Shown here: positions 7,233 to 16,685 of the stretch, piece by piece
How positions within the stretch are numbered: the first letter of the stretch is position 1
Layout: each line of letters begins with the position of its first letter
NCBI GenBank assembly: GCA_965365445.1
Contig: CBDUBS010000007.1
Span: 1 to 42,156, forward strand
DNA: 42,156 bases
Origin: CBDUBS01 sp965365445
GTDB lineage: Bacteria; Bacteroidota; Rhodothermia; Rhodothermales; DASSAV01
Direction: 5' to 3'
Program-made: the position numbers and the translations under genes
Notes under the pieces: model-generated
What the model was told of the DNA's origin: nothing
The model's database searches: none
Seen by the model: only the letters and a program-made list of their open reading frames with translations

Positions 7233-9527
7233 ATGATTTCGTGGCCGCTGTGGAAGGTGAATCGGGCGTCGATTTGCCTGTACTATATTCTCTTGCTGCC
7301 GGCAATTGCTGCAACACCGGGGCAAACCCGTGCGCAAAACGCAACCATTCGAGGTTTCGTCCGCGACGCATCCGACGGACAACCTCTCCAGGGCGTGAAT
7401 GTCGTCGTTTTTCGTGACGGGGCGCTGGTGCAGGGAGCGGCGACCGACCTCGACGGGTTGTATAACCTTCGCATACCCTCCGGAGCGTACGAACTGAGGG
7501 CAACGTACATAGGCTACCGGATGGTGGTGGATACTCTTTCTCTGGACGCCGGAGAGATTCGGACCTACAACCTGTCTCTGGAGCTCGACGATGCGCGGCT
7601 GGATGAAGTGATCGTTGAAGGAGAAAGTGAAACAGGAGGCGCCGCCTCGGTTTCGGCCGGCTTACAGACCATCCGACCTTCGGATATCGAGCATATACCC
7701 GCACCGGACGTATCCGGCGATCTGGCAAGCTATCTGACTACCTTACCCGGTGTAGTATCGACCGGCGACCAGGGAGGGCAGTTTTTCGTGCGGGGCGGTG
7801 AGCCTACCCAGAATCTGGTGCTGATCGACGGGATGCCTTTGTACCAGCCGTTTCATTTGCTCGGGTTTTACTCCGCCTTTCCCTCCGACATCATTCACAA
7901 TACCGAAGTGTACGCCGGAGGGTTCGGGCCCCGATACGGAGGCCACCTGTCTTCCGTCATCGACATTGCCACACGGAACGGCAATAAACAACGATTCAGC
8001 GGGTCGGCTTCGGTTGCTCCCTTTGTGGCCGGAGCGCAAGTTGAAGGACCCCTGTATCCCGGCCGCGTGTCCATGCTGACCTCATGGCGGCAGTCCATGA
8101 TCGAACAGGGAGCGGCGCATCTCATCGACCGGCCCCTGCCGTACGACTTCAATGACCAGTTCGCGAAAGTGCACGCCAATCTGACGCCAAACAGTCAGCT
8201 ATCCGTAAGCGGCATTCGTACGTTCGACCGAGGTGCGATCGGCGTCGCAGGCGATCCAACGGCCGGCGAGGACGACGTCACCTGGAATAACCAGGCTATC
8301 GGCTTGCGTTACCTGTTGCTACCGGCCAGTATGCCTGTTTTTGCGGAGATCCTTCTTTCTACGTCGAGCACTCGGAATGAGTTCGGAACCCGGGGCGACC
8401 CCTCCCGATCGTCTTCTGCACAGCAATTCCGTGCCTCTGCAAACCTGACCCATTTCCTGAACCTGGCCGACGTCAACTGGGGCTTATTCATAGGCACGTC
8501 GGTCCTCGAAAGCGAGTTGGGAAGCGTCTATCAGGATTTGGAAACCGATGAGGAGTTCATCACGGAAGCCGGAGCGTATCTCTCACCGGAGTTCAAGGTA
8601 CGCGACCGGTTGCGTATACAACCCGGCCTGCGGGTACACGCCTTTCCGAGCAAAGGCCGTACGTTTGTCGAACCCCGCGTCCGGGGCGAATGGCGGATAG
8701 GCGTCCATTCACTGAGCGGCGCCTGGGGCTTGTATCACCAGGAAATCGTGGGCCTCACCGACCGACGCGACGCCGGGGATGTGTTTACGGCCTGGGCCGC
8801 TTCACCGCTCGTCAAGGTACCTCAGGCAATGCACGTCATAGGAGGGTACCGGGTAAGCCCGATGCAGTGGCTGGACTTTTCACTGGAAGGTTTCTACAAG
8901 AAATTGCATAACCTCTCCATTGCGGAGTGGACGGCCTTCCCTCGCTTCACGACGCGCCTTCAGCCGGCGGACGGCCGCGCGATCGGCTTCGACGTACGCG
9001 TGGAACTGGATAGGCGGCCGTTCTATGGTTTCGTGAGCTACGGGTTTGCCAATGTTACCTACGATGCCCGGCAGCAAAGCGTCGTATACTGGTTCGGCGA
9101 GCTTGAAAAAACATTCCATCCGCCCCATGACCGTCGCCATCAGGTCAACGCCGTAGCGGCAATGAAGGTGGCCGGGTTCGATGTGAACGTACGGTGGCAA
9201 CTAGGGTCCGGGCTACCCTTCAGCGAAGCGCTCGGGTTTGACCGGTTCATTCTAACTCCGGGACCCACCGACGTGCTCCAGGAGCCCGGATCGCTGCGAG
9301 TGCTCTACGGCGAGCCGTATAAAGGCCGGTTGCCGGCCTACCATAGGCTGGACGTTTCACTCGATCGGGATATTGCGCTCTCGCAGAGAGCCGTCATCAC
9401 CCTCCATGCAGGCGTAATCAACGCATACGACCGGGCCAATCTGTTCTATCTCGATCTGTATACGCTTCGCCGCGTCGATCAGTTACCGCTCATCCCCTCA
9501 TTCGGATTGAAATTTTCGGTTCGGTAA
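7233..9527 (+). CDS. TonB-dependent receptor with carboxypeptidase-like regulatory domain
   Basis: About 764 aa. A signal peptide (hydrophobic SICLYYILLLPAIAA, likely cleavage after TRAQ) is followed by a carboxypeptidase-D-regulatory-like beta domain (ATIRGFVRDASDGQPLQGVN through the YIGYR segment), a linker LDEVIVEGE, the plug domain (LPGVVSTGDQGGQFFVRGG; NLVLIDGMPLY; YGGHLSSVIDIATRNG) and a beta-barrel ending FGLKFSVR with a C-terminal aromatic signature. It sits in the outer membrane and imports a ligand using TonB energy. It lies 4 nt upstream of a lipoprotein gene, the usual receptor/lipoprotein pairing, though the partner is not a classic SusD. The frame is open from 7071; ATG 7233 gives the best signal peptide, with 7197 as alternative. 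The ligand is unknown. Confidence 0.9.
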   Translation: MISWPLWKVNRASICLYYILLLPAIAATPGQTRAQNATIRGFVRDASDGQPLQGVNVVVFRDGALVQGAATDLDGLYNLRIPSGAYELRATYIGYRMVVDTLSLDAGEIRTYNLSLELDDARLDEVIVEGESETGGAASVSAGLQTIRPSDIEHIPAPDVSGDLASYLTTLPGVVSTGDQGGQFFVRGGEPTQNLVLIDGMPLYQPFHLLGFYSAFPSDIIHNTEVYAGGFGPRYGGHLSSVIDIATRNGNKQRFSGSASVAPFVAGAQVEGPLYPGRVSMLTSWRQSMIEQGAAHLIDRPLPYDFNDQFAKVHANLTPNSQLSVSGIRTFDRGAIGVAGDPTAGEDDVTWNNQAIGLRYLLLPASMPVFAEILLSTSSTRNEFGTRGDPSRSSSAQQFRASANLTHFLNLADVNWGLFIGTSVLESELGSVYQDLETDEEFITEAGAYLSPEFKVRDRLRIQPGLRVHAFPSKGRTFVEPRVRGEWRIGVHSLSGAWGLYHQEIVGLTDRRDAGDVFTAWAASPLVKVPQAMHVIGGYRVSPMQWLDFSLEGFYKKLHNLSIAEWTAFPRFTTRLQPADGRAIGFDVRVELDRRPFYGFVSYGFANVTYDARQQSVVYWFGELEKTFHPPHDRRHQVNAVAAMKVAGFDVNVRWQLGSGLPFSEALGFDRFILTPGPTDVLQEPGSLRVLYGEPYKGRLPAYHRLDVSLDRDIALSQRAVITLHAGVINAYDRANLFYLDLYTLRRVDQLPLIPSFGLKFSVR

Positions 9528-9531
9528 GCTT

Positions 9532-10479
9532 ATGGATGTCTCGTCTGGTGTCCGATGCCGGATTCCACGGTTATCGCTATTTCTGATCCTTTGCGCTTGT
9601 CTGCCGGCGGCCTGCGACACATCGGTGGATCCCATCCTGGAGAGCAACCGGCGCTTCTCCATGTACGGCACGCTGGACATGAACCGGGATACTCAGTACG
9701 TTCGCGTCGTGCCCATTCGAGAAACGCTCGATTCGGAAGGGACAGCCGAACCGACCGTCGAGTTCAGATCGACCGATCTGAACAGCGGAAAAGTCATCGT
9801 CTGGAAAGATTCAGTCGTTTCCTTTCGGAACGGCACGGTGGGGCACGTTTATTACGCACCCCTTCGGCTGGAAGGAGGCCATACGTATCGCCTCGAAGTG
9901 CATACCACCGGGTCGGATGTGGTTACCTACGCCGAAACGAACGTTCCGGATTATCCGAGAGCCATTGTACAGCCCGAGGTGGTTACTGGTACACCAGGGG
10001 GAATCAGCGTGGCCGGTTCACAGGTCGTCTTATGGGAGCACGTTCCAAAAAAGCCGTTTCGCGTGGACGTCTGGTATCGGTTTTACAGCTCGGAGCGCAG
10101 CCCGTTTTTCGACGTACGCCTGCCCTATGAACCCGAGCAGGGCCGGCTCGGCGATTCCTGGAGAGTGCAGATGGATCTGCGCAAGGACCGTTTTGCACTG
10201 GATACCCTGGTAGCCGTATCACTCACCCCTTTGTTCGGTATCGGCATGACAATAACCGTGCTGGACGATCAGTTCGTCCCACCGGGCGGCGTGTTCGATC
10301 CGGAAGTGCTGGCGCAGCCGGGGACGTTCAATAACGTTGAGAACGGGTTCGGATTCATTGGCTCCGTCGGTCGTTTTTCCGCCGAGTGGATTCTGAGCAA
10401 TGACGCCATGGAACGGTTGCAATACCTGACGCCGAAGAAAGCCGGATTGGCTCAACCTCCGTCTCACGCCGCCCGATGA
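9532..10479 (+). CDS. Outer-membrane-associated lipoprotein partner of the TonB receptor (DUF4249-like)
   Basis: A 315-aa protein with a lipoprotein signal peptide: basic start, hydrophobic LSLFLILCA and lipobox LPAAC with lipidated Cys28. The body is beta-rich (VEFRSTDLNSGKVIVWKDS; HTYRLEVHTTGSDVVTYAETN), in the manner of the DUF4249 lipoproteins that follow TonB receptors in Bacteroidota. It begins 4 nt after the receptor stop, so the pair is one transcript. The likely role is a surface-exposed or periplasmic accessory that captures the receptor's ligand. Assignment to DUF4249 rests on the pairing, the lipobox and the overall pattern rather than a diagnostic motif. It converges with the FG-GAP gene at 10485 with only 5 nt between the stops. 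Confidence 0.75.
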   Translation: MDVSSGVRCRIPRLSLFLILCACLPAACDTSVDPILESNRRFSMYGTLDMNRDTQYVRVVPIRETLDSEGTAEPTVEFRSTDLNSGKVIVWKDSVVSFRNGTVGHVYYAPLRLEGGHTYRLEVHTTGSDVVTYAETNVPDYPRAIVQPEVVTGTPGGISVAGSQVVLWEHVPKKPFRVDVWYRFYSSERSPFFDVRLPYEPEQGRLGDSWRVQMDLRKDRFALDTLVAVSLTPLFGIGMTITVLDDQFVPPGGVFDPEVLAQPGTFNNVENGFGFIGSVGRFSAEWILSNDAMERLQYLTPKKAGLAQPPSHAAR

Positions 10480-10484
10480 CCGGG

Positions 10485-12074
10485 TCAGGACGGACCGGGG
10501 ATAGTAAACGTGACTTCGGCAGTGAAGGATGATCCGGAAAAACTGTTATCGATAGCCTGTACGCTCCCGTAGTACAGCCCGGGTTTTAGATTTCCAATCG
10601 ACCACCGGGTGTTATGGTCCGCATTACCCCGCTTACTTACCAGCCGGAAACCCGTCCCGGGCCGGGTATAGGAGGGCACCATATTGGACGCGCCGGCAGC
10701 AGTGCCTACACGGATGTTGTAAGTAAGACCGGAGGAGGGCGTTCTGTCGTCGGTGGCCGCTGCCCAGGCCAACGTAACCTGATTGCCTACCACCGAAGCG
10801 GTTAACCCCGAAGGTGCTGAGGGAGGAGCGTTCCGCACGCCGGATTCGTTTCTCAGAATAAAGGCGTTGGTCGTATCCGGAGCCATTTCGCCGACCGCGT
10901 ACGCATCCAGATCATTGTCCGCATCGTAATCACCCCAGCCGCCCGTCGAGTACAGCAAACCGGGGAAGGTATAGGCAAGTCGAAAAGCACCTGTGCGTTC
11001 GTTACGATATATCCCACCGAAGCGGGCGCCTACCGGGTGGCTTCCCCCCACGACAAGAATGTCAAGCCATCCGTCGTTGTCGAAGTCGCCCCACGAAGAG
11101 GCGCCGAAAAACGTGCCTTTTTCCAGATGGGAAGCACGGCGAAAACCGCCGCCGGTGTTCTCGTAGATGGTCAGTGCGCCGCGCAGCAGAAACGGGCTGA
11201 AGGCGCCTCCGGTAAGCAGAATGTCCAGATCGCCGTCGGCGTCGTAGTCCCCCCAGGAGGCGGAAGCGAACAGCAATCCGTCCAGTTCGACAGATGCCTG
11301 TACGAATACGCCACGTTCGTTGCGATAGATTCGGGTCAGGCGGGTCTGGTCGTTCCCGATTCCTGTAATCAGTAGATCTTTGTCTCCATCGTTATCGTAA
11401 TCACCCCAGTCCAGCGAGCCGTAGGCCACGCCGGGGATGCCGGCATCCACGTTCAAAAACGGTTTCTGTTCGGCATCGCGGTTCTGATACAGGATGGTTT
11501 CGTGCACACCGGCGGCGTTTATGCCGGACATGATCAGGTCTTCATCACCGTCGTTGTCATAATCCGCCCAGGCTGCATCACCGGATGCCAGGCCCGGCGC
11601 CGAGAAAACGGGCTGCGGAAGGAACGTCCTGCCGTTGGCGCCCTGGTTCCGGAAGAGCTGCGCCTGCACGGAGCCCCCCGCACCGGCGCCCCTGACGAAT
11701 AAGTCGAGCCAGCCGTCGCCGTTGTAGTCCACCAGCTCAATGCCGCCGCGCCATCGGGGTGAAATCGTTGTGGCAAGTTGGTCGTAGGTGGCTTCGTAAA
11801 CGTCTTCTCCGCGCGGCCCTTTGTAGTAAATGTCCCCCCGATTGATAAATACACTCGTTACGGGATCCGGGTTTTCGAGTGTGCGCCGGTTTCCGGAGAG
11901 AGCCAGATCCAGCAGCCCGTCTCTATCGAGATCGCCCCAGGATGCCGCCGCGTATCGTAAGCCCGGTAACGGGTTGAACATACGCCGAAAGGGAAGCTCC
12001 TGAGCGTGAACCGGCGGCAGCATGAGCATTCCGGCAAACAAAATGACGTAATAGGCGAGCAACCTGATATACAT
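10485..12074 (-). CDS. Secreted FG-GAP/VCBS repeat protein without sorting domain
   Basis: About 529 aa. Signal peptide MYIRLLAYYVILFAGM through PPVHAQ, then seven FG-GAP/VCBS repeats with Ca-binding loops such as DLDRDGLLDLALSG, DYDNDGDEDLIMSG and DYDADGDLDILLTG, forming a probable beta-propeller. A fibronectin type III-like domain follows (PSAPSGLTASVVGNQVTLAW to the YYGSVQAIDNS segment). It is a paralogue of the gene immediately upstream (12194-14083) with the same order, but stops after the Fn3 domain at TFTIPGPS and has no T9SS tail. The frame runs up to a GTG at 12197 overlapping the upstream stop; ATG 12074 is chosen because the signal peptide begins there. Likely secreted; how it is anchored or exported is unclear. 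Confidence 0.83.
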   Translation of the reverse strand: MYIRLLAYYVILFAGMLMLPPVHAQELPFRRMFNPLPGLRYAAASWGDLDRDGLLDLALSGNRRTLENPDPVTSVFINRGDIYYKGPRGEDVYEATYDQLATTISPRWRGGIELVDYNGDGWLDLFVRGAGAGGSVQAQLFRNQGANGRTFLPQPVFSAPGLASGDAAWADYDNDGDEDLIMSGINAAGVHETILYQNRDAEQKPFLNVDAGIPGVAYGSLDWGDYDNDGDKDLLITGIGNDQTRLTRIYRNERGVFVQASVELDGLLFASASWGDYDADGDLDILLTGGAFSPFLLRGALTIYENTGGGFRRASHLEKGTFFGASSWGDFDNDGWLDILVVGGSHPVGARFGGIYRNERTGAFRLAYTFPGLLYSTGGWGDYDADNDLDAYAVGEMAPDTTNAFILRNESGVRNAPPSAPSGLTASVVGNQVTLAWAAATDDRTPSSGLTYNIRVGTAAGASNMVPSYTRPGTGFRLVSKRGNADHNTRWSIGNLKPGLYYGSVQAIDNSFSGSSFTAEVTFTIPGPS

Positions 12075-12193
12075 GGCAACCTGACTTGATACTCCTGAAA
12101 GAGCGGTCCTTGATCTCGTCACTGTGCCCGGGATACCTTCAGGGCATGACTTCGGCAGAGGCCTTTTACTTCGGAACGTGACAAAGGCGTCGT

Positions 12194-14083
12194 TCACCGA
12201 ACCAGCGTAACGGATTTAGTCCGCGTACCTGCATCCGTCCGGATCCGGATGAAATACAGACCCGAGGCTACTTCCCTGCCGGAAGCATCCAGGCCATTCC
12301 ACGGTACCGAATACGTTCCGGGTAAATCCCGTCGCTGTACGAGTGTTTTTACCTTATGCCCCAGCAAATCGAAGACCGTAAGCACTACTTCGGTATGCCC
12401 GGAAAGGGAATAGGTGATGATCGTTTCCTGATTGAACGGATTGGGATAACTCGAAATAGAGGAAGGATACCGCTCCGGAGCCGGGTCGGGGACGTCGGTC
12501 GGCTGCCCTCCCCCCGACTGCGAGGTGATTCGGAAAGTGGATTCCGGAGCAAACCCCGAGCCGCTATAGGAGGCATCTATGGCCTGAACGCTCCAGTAAT
12601 AGGTACCCGGCGGAAGATTCGTGAGCGGCCGGCGAGCGATCTGGCCTGCGTTTCCACGGGCGCTTACCCATCGATATCCGGTTTCCACGCTGGCCATGGG
12701 CGCTACCACATCGACGGCGCCCGGTCGGGTGCCGACGCGAAGATTGTATGTAAGCCCCGGCGACAGCGACCCTTCATCCCGACCCGCCGCCCACGATAAC
12801 ATCACGTTTCGTCCGGAGACGGCAGCGCTCAGTCCCTCGGGGCTATCCGGAGGTGTATTGACACGCTTCTGGTCGTTCTCATACAGGTTGGTCAGCGGCG
12901 CACCGGAAAGGGTCAGGCCGGAATAAAGTAAATCGAGGTCGTTGTCGTTACCGTAATCCAGAAGGGTTGCCGAAGTACCTATCGCCCCGGCAAGCCTGGC
13001 AAACGGCCTGAACCGGTCGGATTCATAGCGATATACCAGCGCTTCTCGGCGGCCGTATGCCGTCTCTCCTCCTATGACGAACAAATCGAGCGCTCCGTCC
13101 AGATCGTAATCTCCCCAGAGAACGTCGCCATACAGCCCCCCTTCGAAGCGGGCTGCTTCAACGAAACGACCCGCGAGATTTCGATAAACGAACGTCATGC
13201 CTTCGAGGACGCGCAATCCGGGGACCGCGCCCGAAACAACCAGATCCGGGTCGCCGTCCTGATCGAAATCCCCCCAGTCGATGGAGCTGAATACAAGGCC
13301 GGGAAAGGCGTTGTCGGTAAGGGTAAAAACACCCGCCCCTTCGTTTCGATACAGCCGGGTCAAAAGACCTCCCGAACGTTCAGCACCGGAGAGGGCAACA
13401 TCCATCAGACCATCGCCGTCAAAGTCGGCGGCCGACGCCGCGCCAAATGCAACATCCGGAAGTCCTGACCCGGTTTCCTTGAACCCTGCTCCCTGGTTCA
13501 GATATAAAGCCGTCCGGTAAACGTCGTTATCACTCACACCGATTACGAGTACATCGTCATCTCCATCGTTGTCGAAATCGGCCCACGTTATGTCGCCGGC
13601 ATAAACGCCTGCACCCGGAAAAGCCAGGTCCTCGAAACGGCCGTCGCCCTCGTTTTCATACAATCGGAGGAGCGGGGCGAACGGCCAATCGAGAGAGGTC
13701 GTACCGGACATCAGGAAGTCGATGTCGCCGTCCCGATCATAGTCCGCCCACCCGAAGGAGCCAAGCCAGACGGTGCGCTCGAGCGGAATGAGGGTATGCG
13801 TCGCCGCAGGCGCCGTCTCCCGGCTGCGGGGAGCGCCCAGCGCCATGTAGCTCCGGGCCTGGTAAGGGGAAAACATCCTATCGTTACCCATCAGGAGCAC
13901 ATCGGCGATCCCGTCGGCATTGGCATCGGCTGCGGAAACGGCTCCGTAATTGAGCATCGGGAGAACGTGCGGAGCCAGATAAAAAGTAAACGGCTGAGCA
14001 TTCGCCCTCTCAACAGGACATAGAAGCACGAGAAAGGCAATAATCAACGGGATGCGGGCCGGGAAACGGAATGAAGCATACAT
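12194..14083 (-). CDS. FG-GAP/VCBS repeat surface protein with T9SS type A C-terminal sorting domain
   Basis: About 629 aa. Signal peptide FPARIPLIIAFLVLLCPV to ANAQ, then seven FG-GAP repeats (DANADGIADVLLMG, DYDRDGDIDFLMSG, DFDNDGDDDVLVIG, DFDGDGLMDVALSG and others), a fibronectin type III-like domain with the YYWSVQAIDASYSG segment, and a C-terminal T9SS sorting domain: SSYPNPFNQETIITYSLS, LTVFDLLGHKVKTL, SGLYFIRIRT, KSVTLVR. Such proteins cross the outer membrane by the type IX system and are often attached to the surface. The frame extends to 14314, but that would overlap the acetyltransferase gene. ATG 14083, with GGAG 12 nt upstream, starts the signal peptide. Tandem paralogue of the gene at 10485-12074. 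Confidence 0.9.
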   Translation of the reverse strand: MYASFRFPARIPLIIAFLVLLCPVERANAQPFTFYLAPHVLPMLNYGAVSAADANADGIADVLLMGNDRMFSPYQARSYMALGAPRSRETAPAATHTLIPLERTVWLGSFGWADYDRDGDIDFLMSGTTSLDWPFAPLLRLYENEGDGRFEDLAFPGAGVYAGDITWADFDNDGDDDVLVIGVSDNDVYRTALYLNQGAGFKETGSGLPDVAFGAASAADFDGDGLMDVALSGAERSGGLLTRLYRNEGAGVFTLTDNAFPGLVFSSIDWGDFDQDGDPDLVVSGAVPGLRVLEGMTFVYRNLAGRFVEAARFEGGLYGDVLWGDYDLDGALDLFVIGGETAYGRREALVYRYESDRFRPFARLAGAIGTSATLLDYGNDNDLDLLYSGLTLSGAPLTNLYENDQKRVNTPPDSPEGLSAAVSGRNVMLSWAAGRDEGSLSPGLTYNLRVGTRPGAVDVVAPMASVETGYRWVSARGNAGQIARRPLTNLPPGTYYWSVQAIDASYSGSGFAPESTFRITSQSGGGQPTDVPDPAPERYPSSISSYPNPFNQETIITYSLSGHTEVVLTVFDLLGHKVKTLVQRRDLPGTYSVPWNGLDASGREVASGLYFIRIRTDAGTRTKSVTLVR

Positions 14084-14192
14084 ACTGTTGCAAATCTCCA
14101 AGACAAAACCTCGGCCCGATCCATTAATCGACCCGTATAGACCTCCTAACCCCTGAACAGCGGCGTACATGCCGTTACCACCACAAGGGCGT

Positions 14193-14708
14193 TCATTCTC
14201 GACGGCAAGCCATGAGTACCTGATCGAGGATGATCCCCTCTTTGACGGCGCTGCGGCGCAATAGTCCTTCGCGCTCGAATCCCGCTTTTTCAAGAACACG
14301 GATTGACGGCACATTGTGCGAGAACGGCACGGCGAAGATACGAATGATACGAAAAGCTTCGAAGGAATAGCGGCAGAATGCTCTCACCGCCTCCGTCATG
14401 ATTCCGCGCCCCCACAATGGTTCGCCGAGCCAGTAACCGACTTCCCCTGAGAGGCGCTCGATGTCGGTGAGCAGGCGAACACCGATTCCTCCGACCGCTT
14501 CACCCTCGACGTCGATGGCAAACTCGGTTTCGGGAAGGGCGCGCAGAGCGCTGCCGATCCAACGTTTCGCATCGGCGGAAGTATACGGATGAGGAAAAGC
14601 GTCGCGAAGGTTCAGCCAGATCAACCGGTTGTTCGCATAACGACACAAAGCGGGTTCATCCTCCAAACGCCATGACCTGATACGGCATATTCCGCAGTCG
14701 AGTATCAT
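14193..14708 (-). CDS. GNAT-family N-acetyltransferase (RimJ/RimL-like)
   Basis: A 171-aa single-domain acetyltransferase. Hallmarks are an N-terminal RIRSWRLEDEPALCRYANN, the substrate-side GGIGVRLL strand, EVGYWLGEPLWGRGIMTEAV with the acetyl-CoA pyrophosphate loop (WGRGIM), and the C-terminal AVPFSHNVPSIRVLEKAGF segment with the Asn-x-x-Ser that is typical of RimJ/L relatives. It would acetylate a protein N-terminus or a small amine; the substrate is unknown. It lies between the signal peptide of the FG-GAP gene and the methyltransferase gene, all on the minus strand. Confidence 0.88.
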   Translation of the reverse strand: MILDCGICRIRSWRLEDEPALCRYANNRLIWLNLRDAFPHPYTSADAKRWIGSALRALPETEFAIDVEGEAVGGIGVRLLTDIERLSGEVGYWLGEPLWGRGIMTEAVRAFCRYSFEAFRIIRIFAVPFSHNVPSIRVLEKAGFEREGLLRRSAVKEGIILDQVLMACRRE

Positions 14709-14760
14709 CCGTGGCCTGTACTCGTTGATTTAAGGAGAAGGCGGCGCCCTGTCGACGGAT

Positions 14761-15897
14761 TCAAACCTCTTTTTCGAGGTGAACCCACTGAGACTCTCCG
14801 AGTCCGGGATCGGAGAGCAAGGTACGCAAGGCCCCGAACGAACTGAATGCATACAGGCCGGCCGCAGCAGCCTGCAAAACCCGACGCGCCGCTCCACGCC
14901 CCAATCGCTCGATCCGATTGGCCAGCGAGCCTTTCTGTTGACGGCGACGAAGATACTTGAAGGCCAGGTAACTGGTAATCCGGGAGAAAGAAGATTCGGG
15001 CTCTATCTCATAAGTGCGAATGGACCAGCCGTGGCGCCCACCGATGGTCTCAAAAGCCCTGCGCGACCAGCGCCCTACGTGACTCGGGGGCAGGTCCAGC
15101 AAGCTACCGTGCAGTTCATTGAACTCGATCCGATGGCGGTTCGGCACGGCAATGAAAAGGTGGGCCGCTGGTTCGGTAATCTCGTTGAAGCGTTCGAACA
15201 GCTCGTCGAGGCCATCCATATGTTGAAGTACCTGAAAAAGACAGACGGCGCTGAAGGCGCCCTCCTCTATTTCGGGGGCCGAATCCCGTATATCCTTCGG
15301 CACGCACGTAATGCCGTATGACCCGAGCGCTTCCAGTCCGTATGAGGAATATTCCGTACATACCACGCTCGACCGGGGCAGCAAGGCCGGTGCGATACGT
15401 TTTATGAATGCCCCGTCGCCTGCTCCAATTTCAAGGAGCCGGCCATTCGCGAGGCGGCCCTGGCGCTTAAGGCCCTGTAACACCTGGAGCGTCCGCTCGA
15501 ACTCCCATTTCCAGCCCGGATAGCCGCTGCGCTGATAGGCAAGCTCGAAAAACCCTGCATCGCCGGCCACGTAGGGATCGGGAAAACCAAATCCGCACCC
15601 TTCGCATGATACCACGCTGCAATGGTTCTGCTTCCAGAGCGACTCGATATATCGACGTAACGCCGTATGCCTTTCGGGTTGGGTTTCAAAAAGGACGTAA
15701 TGCTGTGCAGCGCTTTGGGAATCGACGGTGTACAGCAGGCGGCCGGCAGCGCTCCGGCAGACCGGGCAAGCAATGGCTACAGGGGTATTCCGGTAAAAAG
15801 GCATCCGTGACGGCCGAGGGAACGTAAGCGTTTCGGAAAACCGTAAGATACGCTCAACGGCGTTCCCGGGGACGATCTGCAAGGGAAAACCGTACAT
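14761..15897 (-). CDS. Class I SAM-dependent methyltransferase with N-terminal CxxC zinc-type motif
   Basis: Up to 378 aa. Near the N-terminus are two Cys pairs (CPVC at about 44-47 and CEGCGFGFPDPY near 98), as in zinc-ribbon methyltransferases that act on nucleotide-sugar or polyketide-bound groups. The Rossmann core has motif I LLEIGAGDGAF, then VVCTEYSSYGLEAL, FSAVCLFQVLQHMDGLDELF and LFIAVPNRHR. The C-terminal tail is basic and helical. The second Met (15804) sits just before the CPVC motif and is an equally possible start. It precedes no obvious pathway partner; sugar methylation for surface glycans is one possibility, but this is a guess. Confidence 0.82.
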   Translation of the reverse strand: MYGFPLQIVPGNAVERILRFSETLTFPRPSRMPFYRNTPVAIACPVCRSAAGRLLYTVDSQSAAQHYVLFETQPERHTALRRYIESLWKQNHCSVVSCEGCGFGFPDPYVAGDAGFFELAYQRSGYPGWKWEFERTLQVLQGLKRQGRLANGRLLEIGAGDGAFIKRIAPALLPRSSVVCTEYSSYGLEALGSYGITCVPKDIRDSAPEIEEGAFSAVCLFQVLQHMDGLDELFERFNEITEPAAHLFIAVPNRHRIEFNELHGSLLDLPPSHVGRWSRRAFETIGGRHGWSIRTYEIEPESSFSRITSYLAFKYLRRRQQKGSLANRIERLGRGAARRVLQAAAAGLYAFSSFGALRTLLSDPGLGESQWVHLEKEV

Positions 15898-15913
15898 CCC
15901 GCTACGGACCGGA

Positions 15914-15954
15914 AAGCCCGGAGAACCGGCCTTCGAGCCGATTTCCCCGGGCTT
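15914..15954 (-). terminator. Strong hairpin between the BON gene and the methyltransferase gene
   Basis: Near-perfect inverted repeat (arms AAGCCCGGAGAA and TTTCCCCGGGCTT) around an inner CGGC-CTTCGA-GCCG stem, lying in the 91-nt gap downstream of the minus-strand BON gene. No long T-tract follows on the minus strand (CTTTCC), so termination strength is uncertain. Confidence 0.5.
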
Positions 15955-15988
15955 ACGTAAAAACGTGCTGCGATGTGAACAAAGGCGA

Positions 15989-16540
15989 CTATTTCTCTTC
16001 CGTTCGCTTCAGCCGGAGATGGTTATGGACGTCTTTGATTCCCCGGACAGATTCGGCGATGTCCTCCGCAAGTCGCTTCGCATAGCGGCTATCCACTGTT
16101 CCTTCCAGTTTTATCTCGTCGCCATCGATGGTCACCTCGATATCGGATGCGTCGAGGTCGCCGTGCCGGGTCAGACGTTCGCATACCTCATCGAGCGCGC
16201 GTGTTTCCACGGGCTTGTAGCCTCTGGGCCCACGTCCGGCGTGCGGACCGCTTTCCGCAGATCGGTTGACCGATCGATCAAAGTAGCCGGGTGTACTACC
16301 CGGCCCCTGTACATTAAACGTCCAACCCCCATCGGGGCGACGACCCGCCTCATACCGATCCCCCTGGTAGTCGTAGTCGTGCCGACCGCGAGGATGTTCG
16401 GCAGATCGTTGTTCAAAGTCATTTGATGCCAGGCGTCTGCCCGGTGCAAAATCGTCATCCGAATGCCGACGAGAGGTCCCGGAATCCAATCCCCGATCCC
16501 GGTAATCCGACCTGTCTCTCCTGTTATAGGGCGCCCTCAT
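15989..16540 (-). CDS. BON-domain protein with a disordered, charged N-terminus
   Basis: A 183-aa protein. Residues 1-105 are very rich in Arg, Asp, Gly and Ser (for example RRDRSDYRDRG) and look disordered. Residues about 112-180 are a BON domain: helix LDEVCERLTRHGDLDAS, strand IEVTIDGDEIKLEGTVDSR, helix YAKRLAEDIAESVRGIKDV, strand NHLRL. BON domains bind phospholipids or other envelope components and occur in osmotic-stress proteins such as OsmY. No signal peptide is visible, which is unusual for OsmY-type proteins and suggests a cytosolic or non-classical location. A hairpin follows the gene. Confidence 0.8.
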   Translation of the reverse strand: MRAPYNRRDRSDYRDRGLDSGTSRRHSDDDFAPGRRLASNDFEQRSAEHPRGRHDYDYQGDRYEAGRRPDGGWTFNVQGPGSTPGYFDRSVNRSAESGPHAGRGPRGYKPVETRALDEVCERLTRHGDLDASDIEVTIDGDEIKLEGTVDSRYAKRLAEDIAESVRGIKDVHNHLRLKRTEEK

Positions 16541-16685
16541 AACACGGCCATGGTCTGGTTGATAGAATCATCTATCCAGAAACGAACCTTATTCGCCAAG
16601 AGGTTCACCCTGGCCCCCTCCGCCCCGCCGTATTACGTTTTCTTTACGAGGCACCTGCCTGCACGCGCCGGAAGCACCCGGGACT

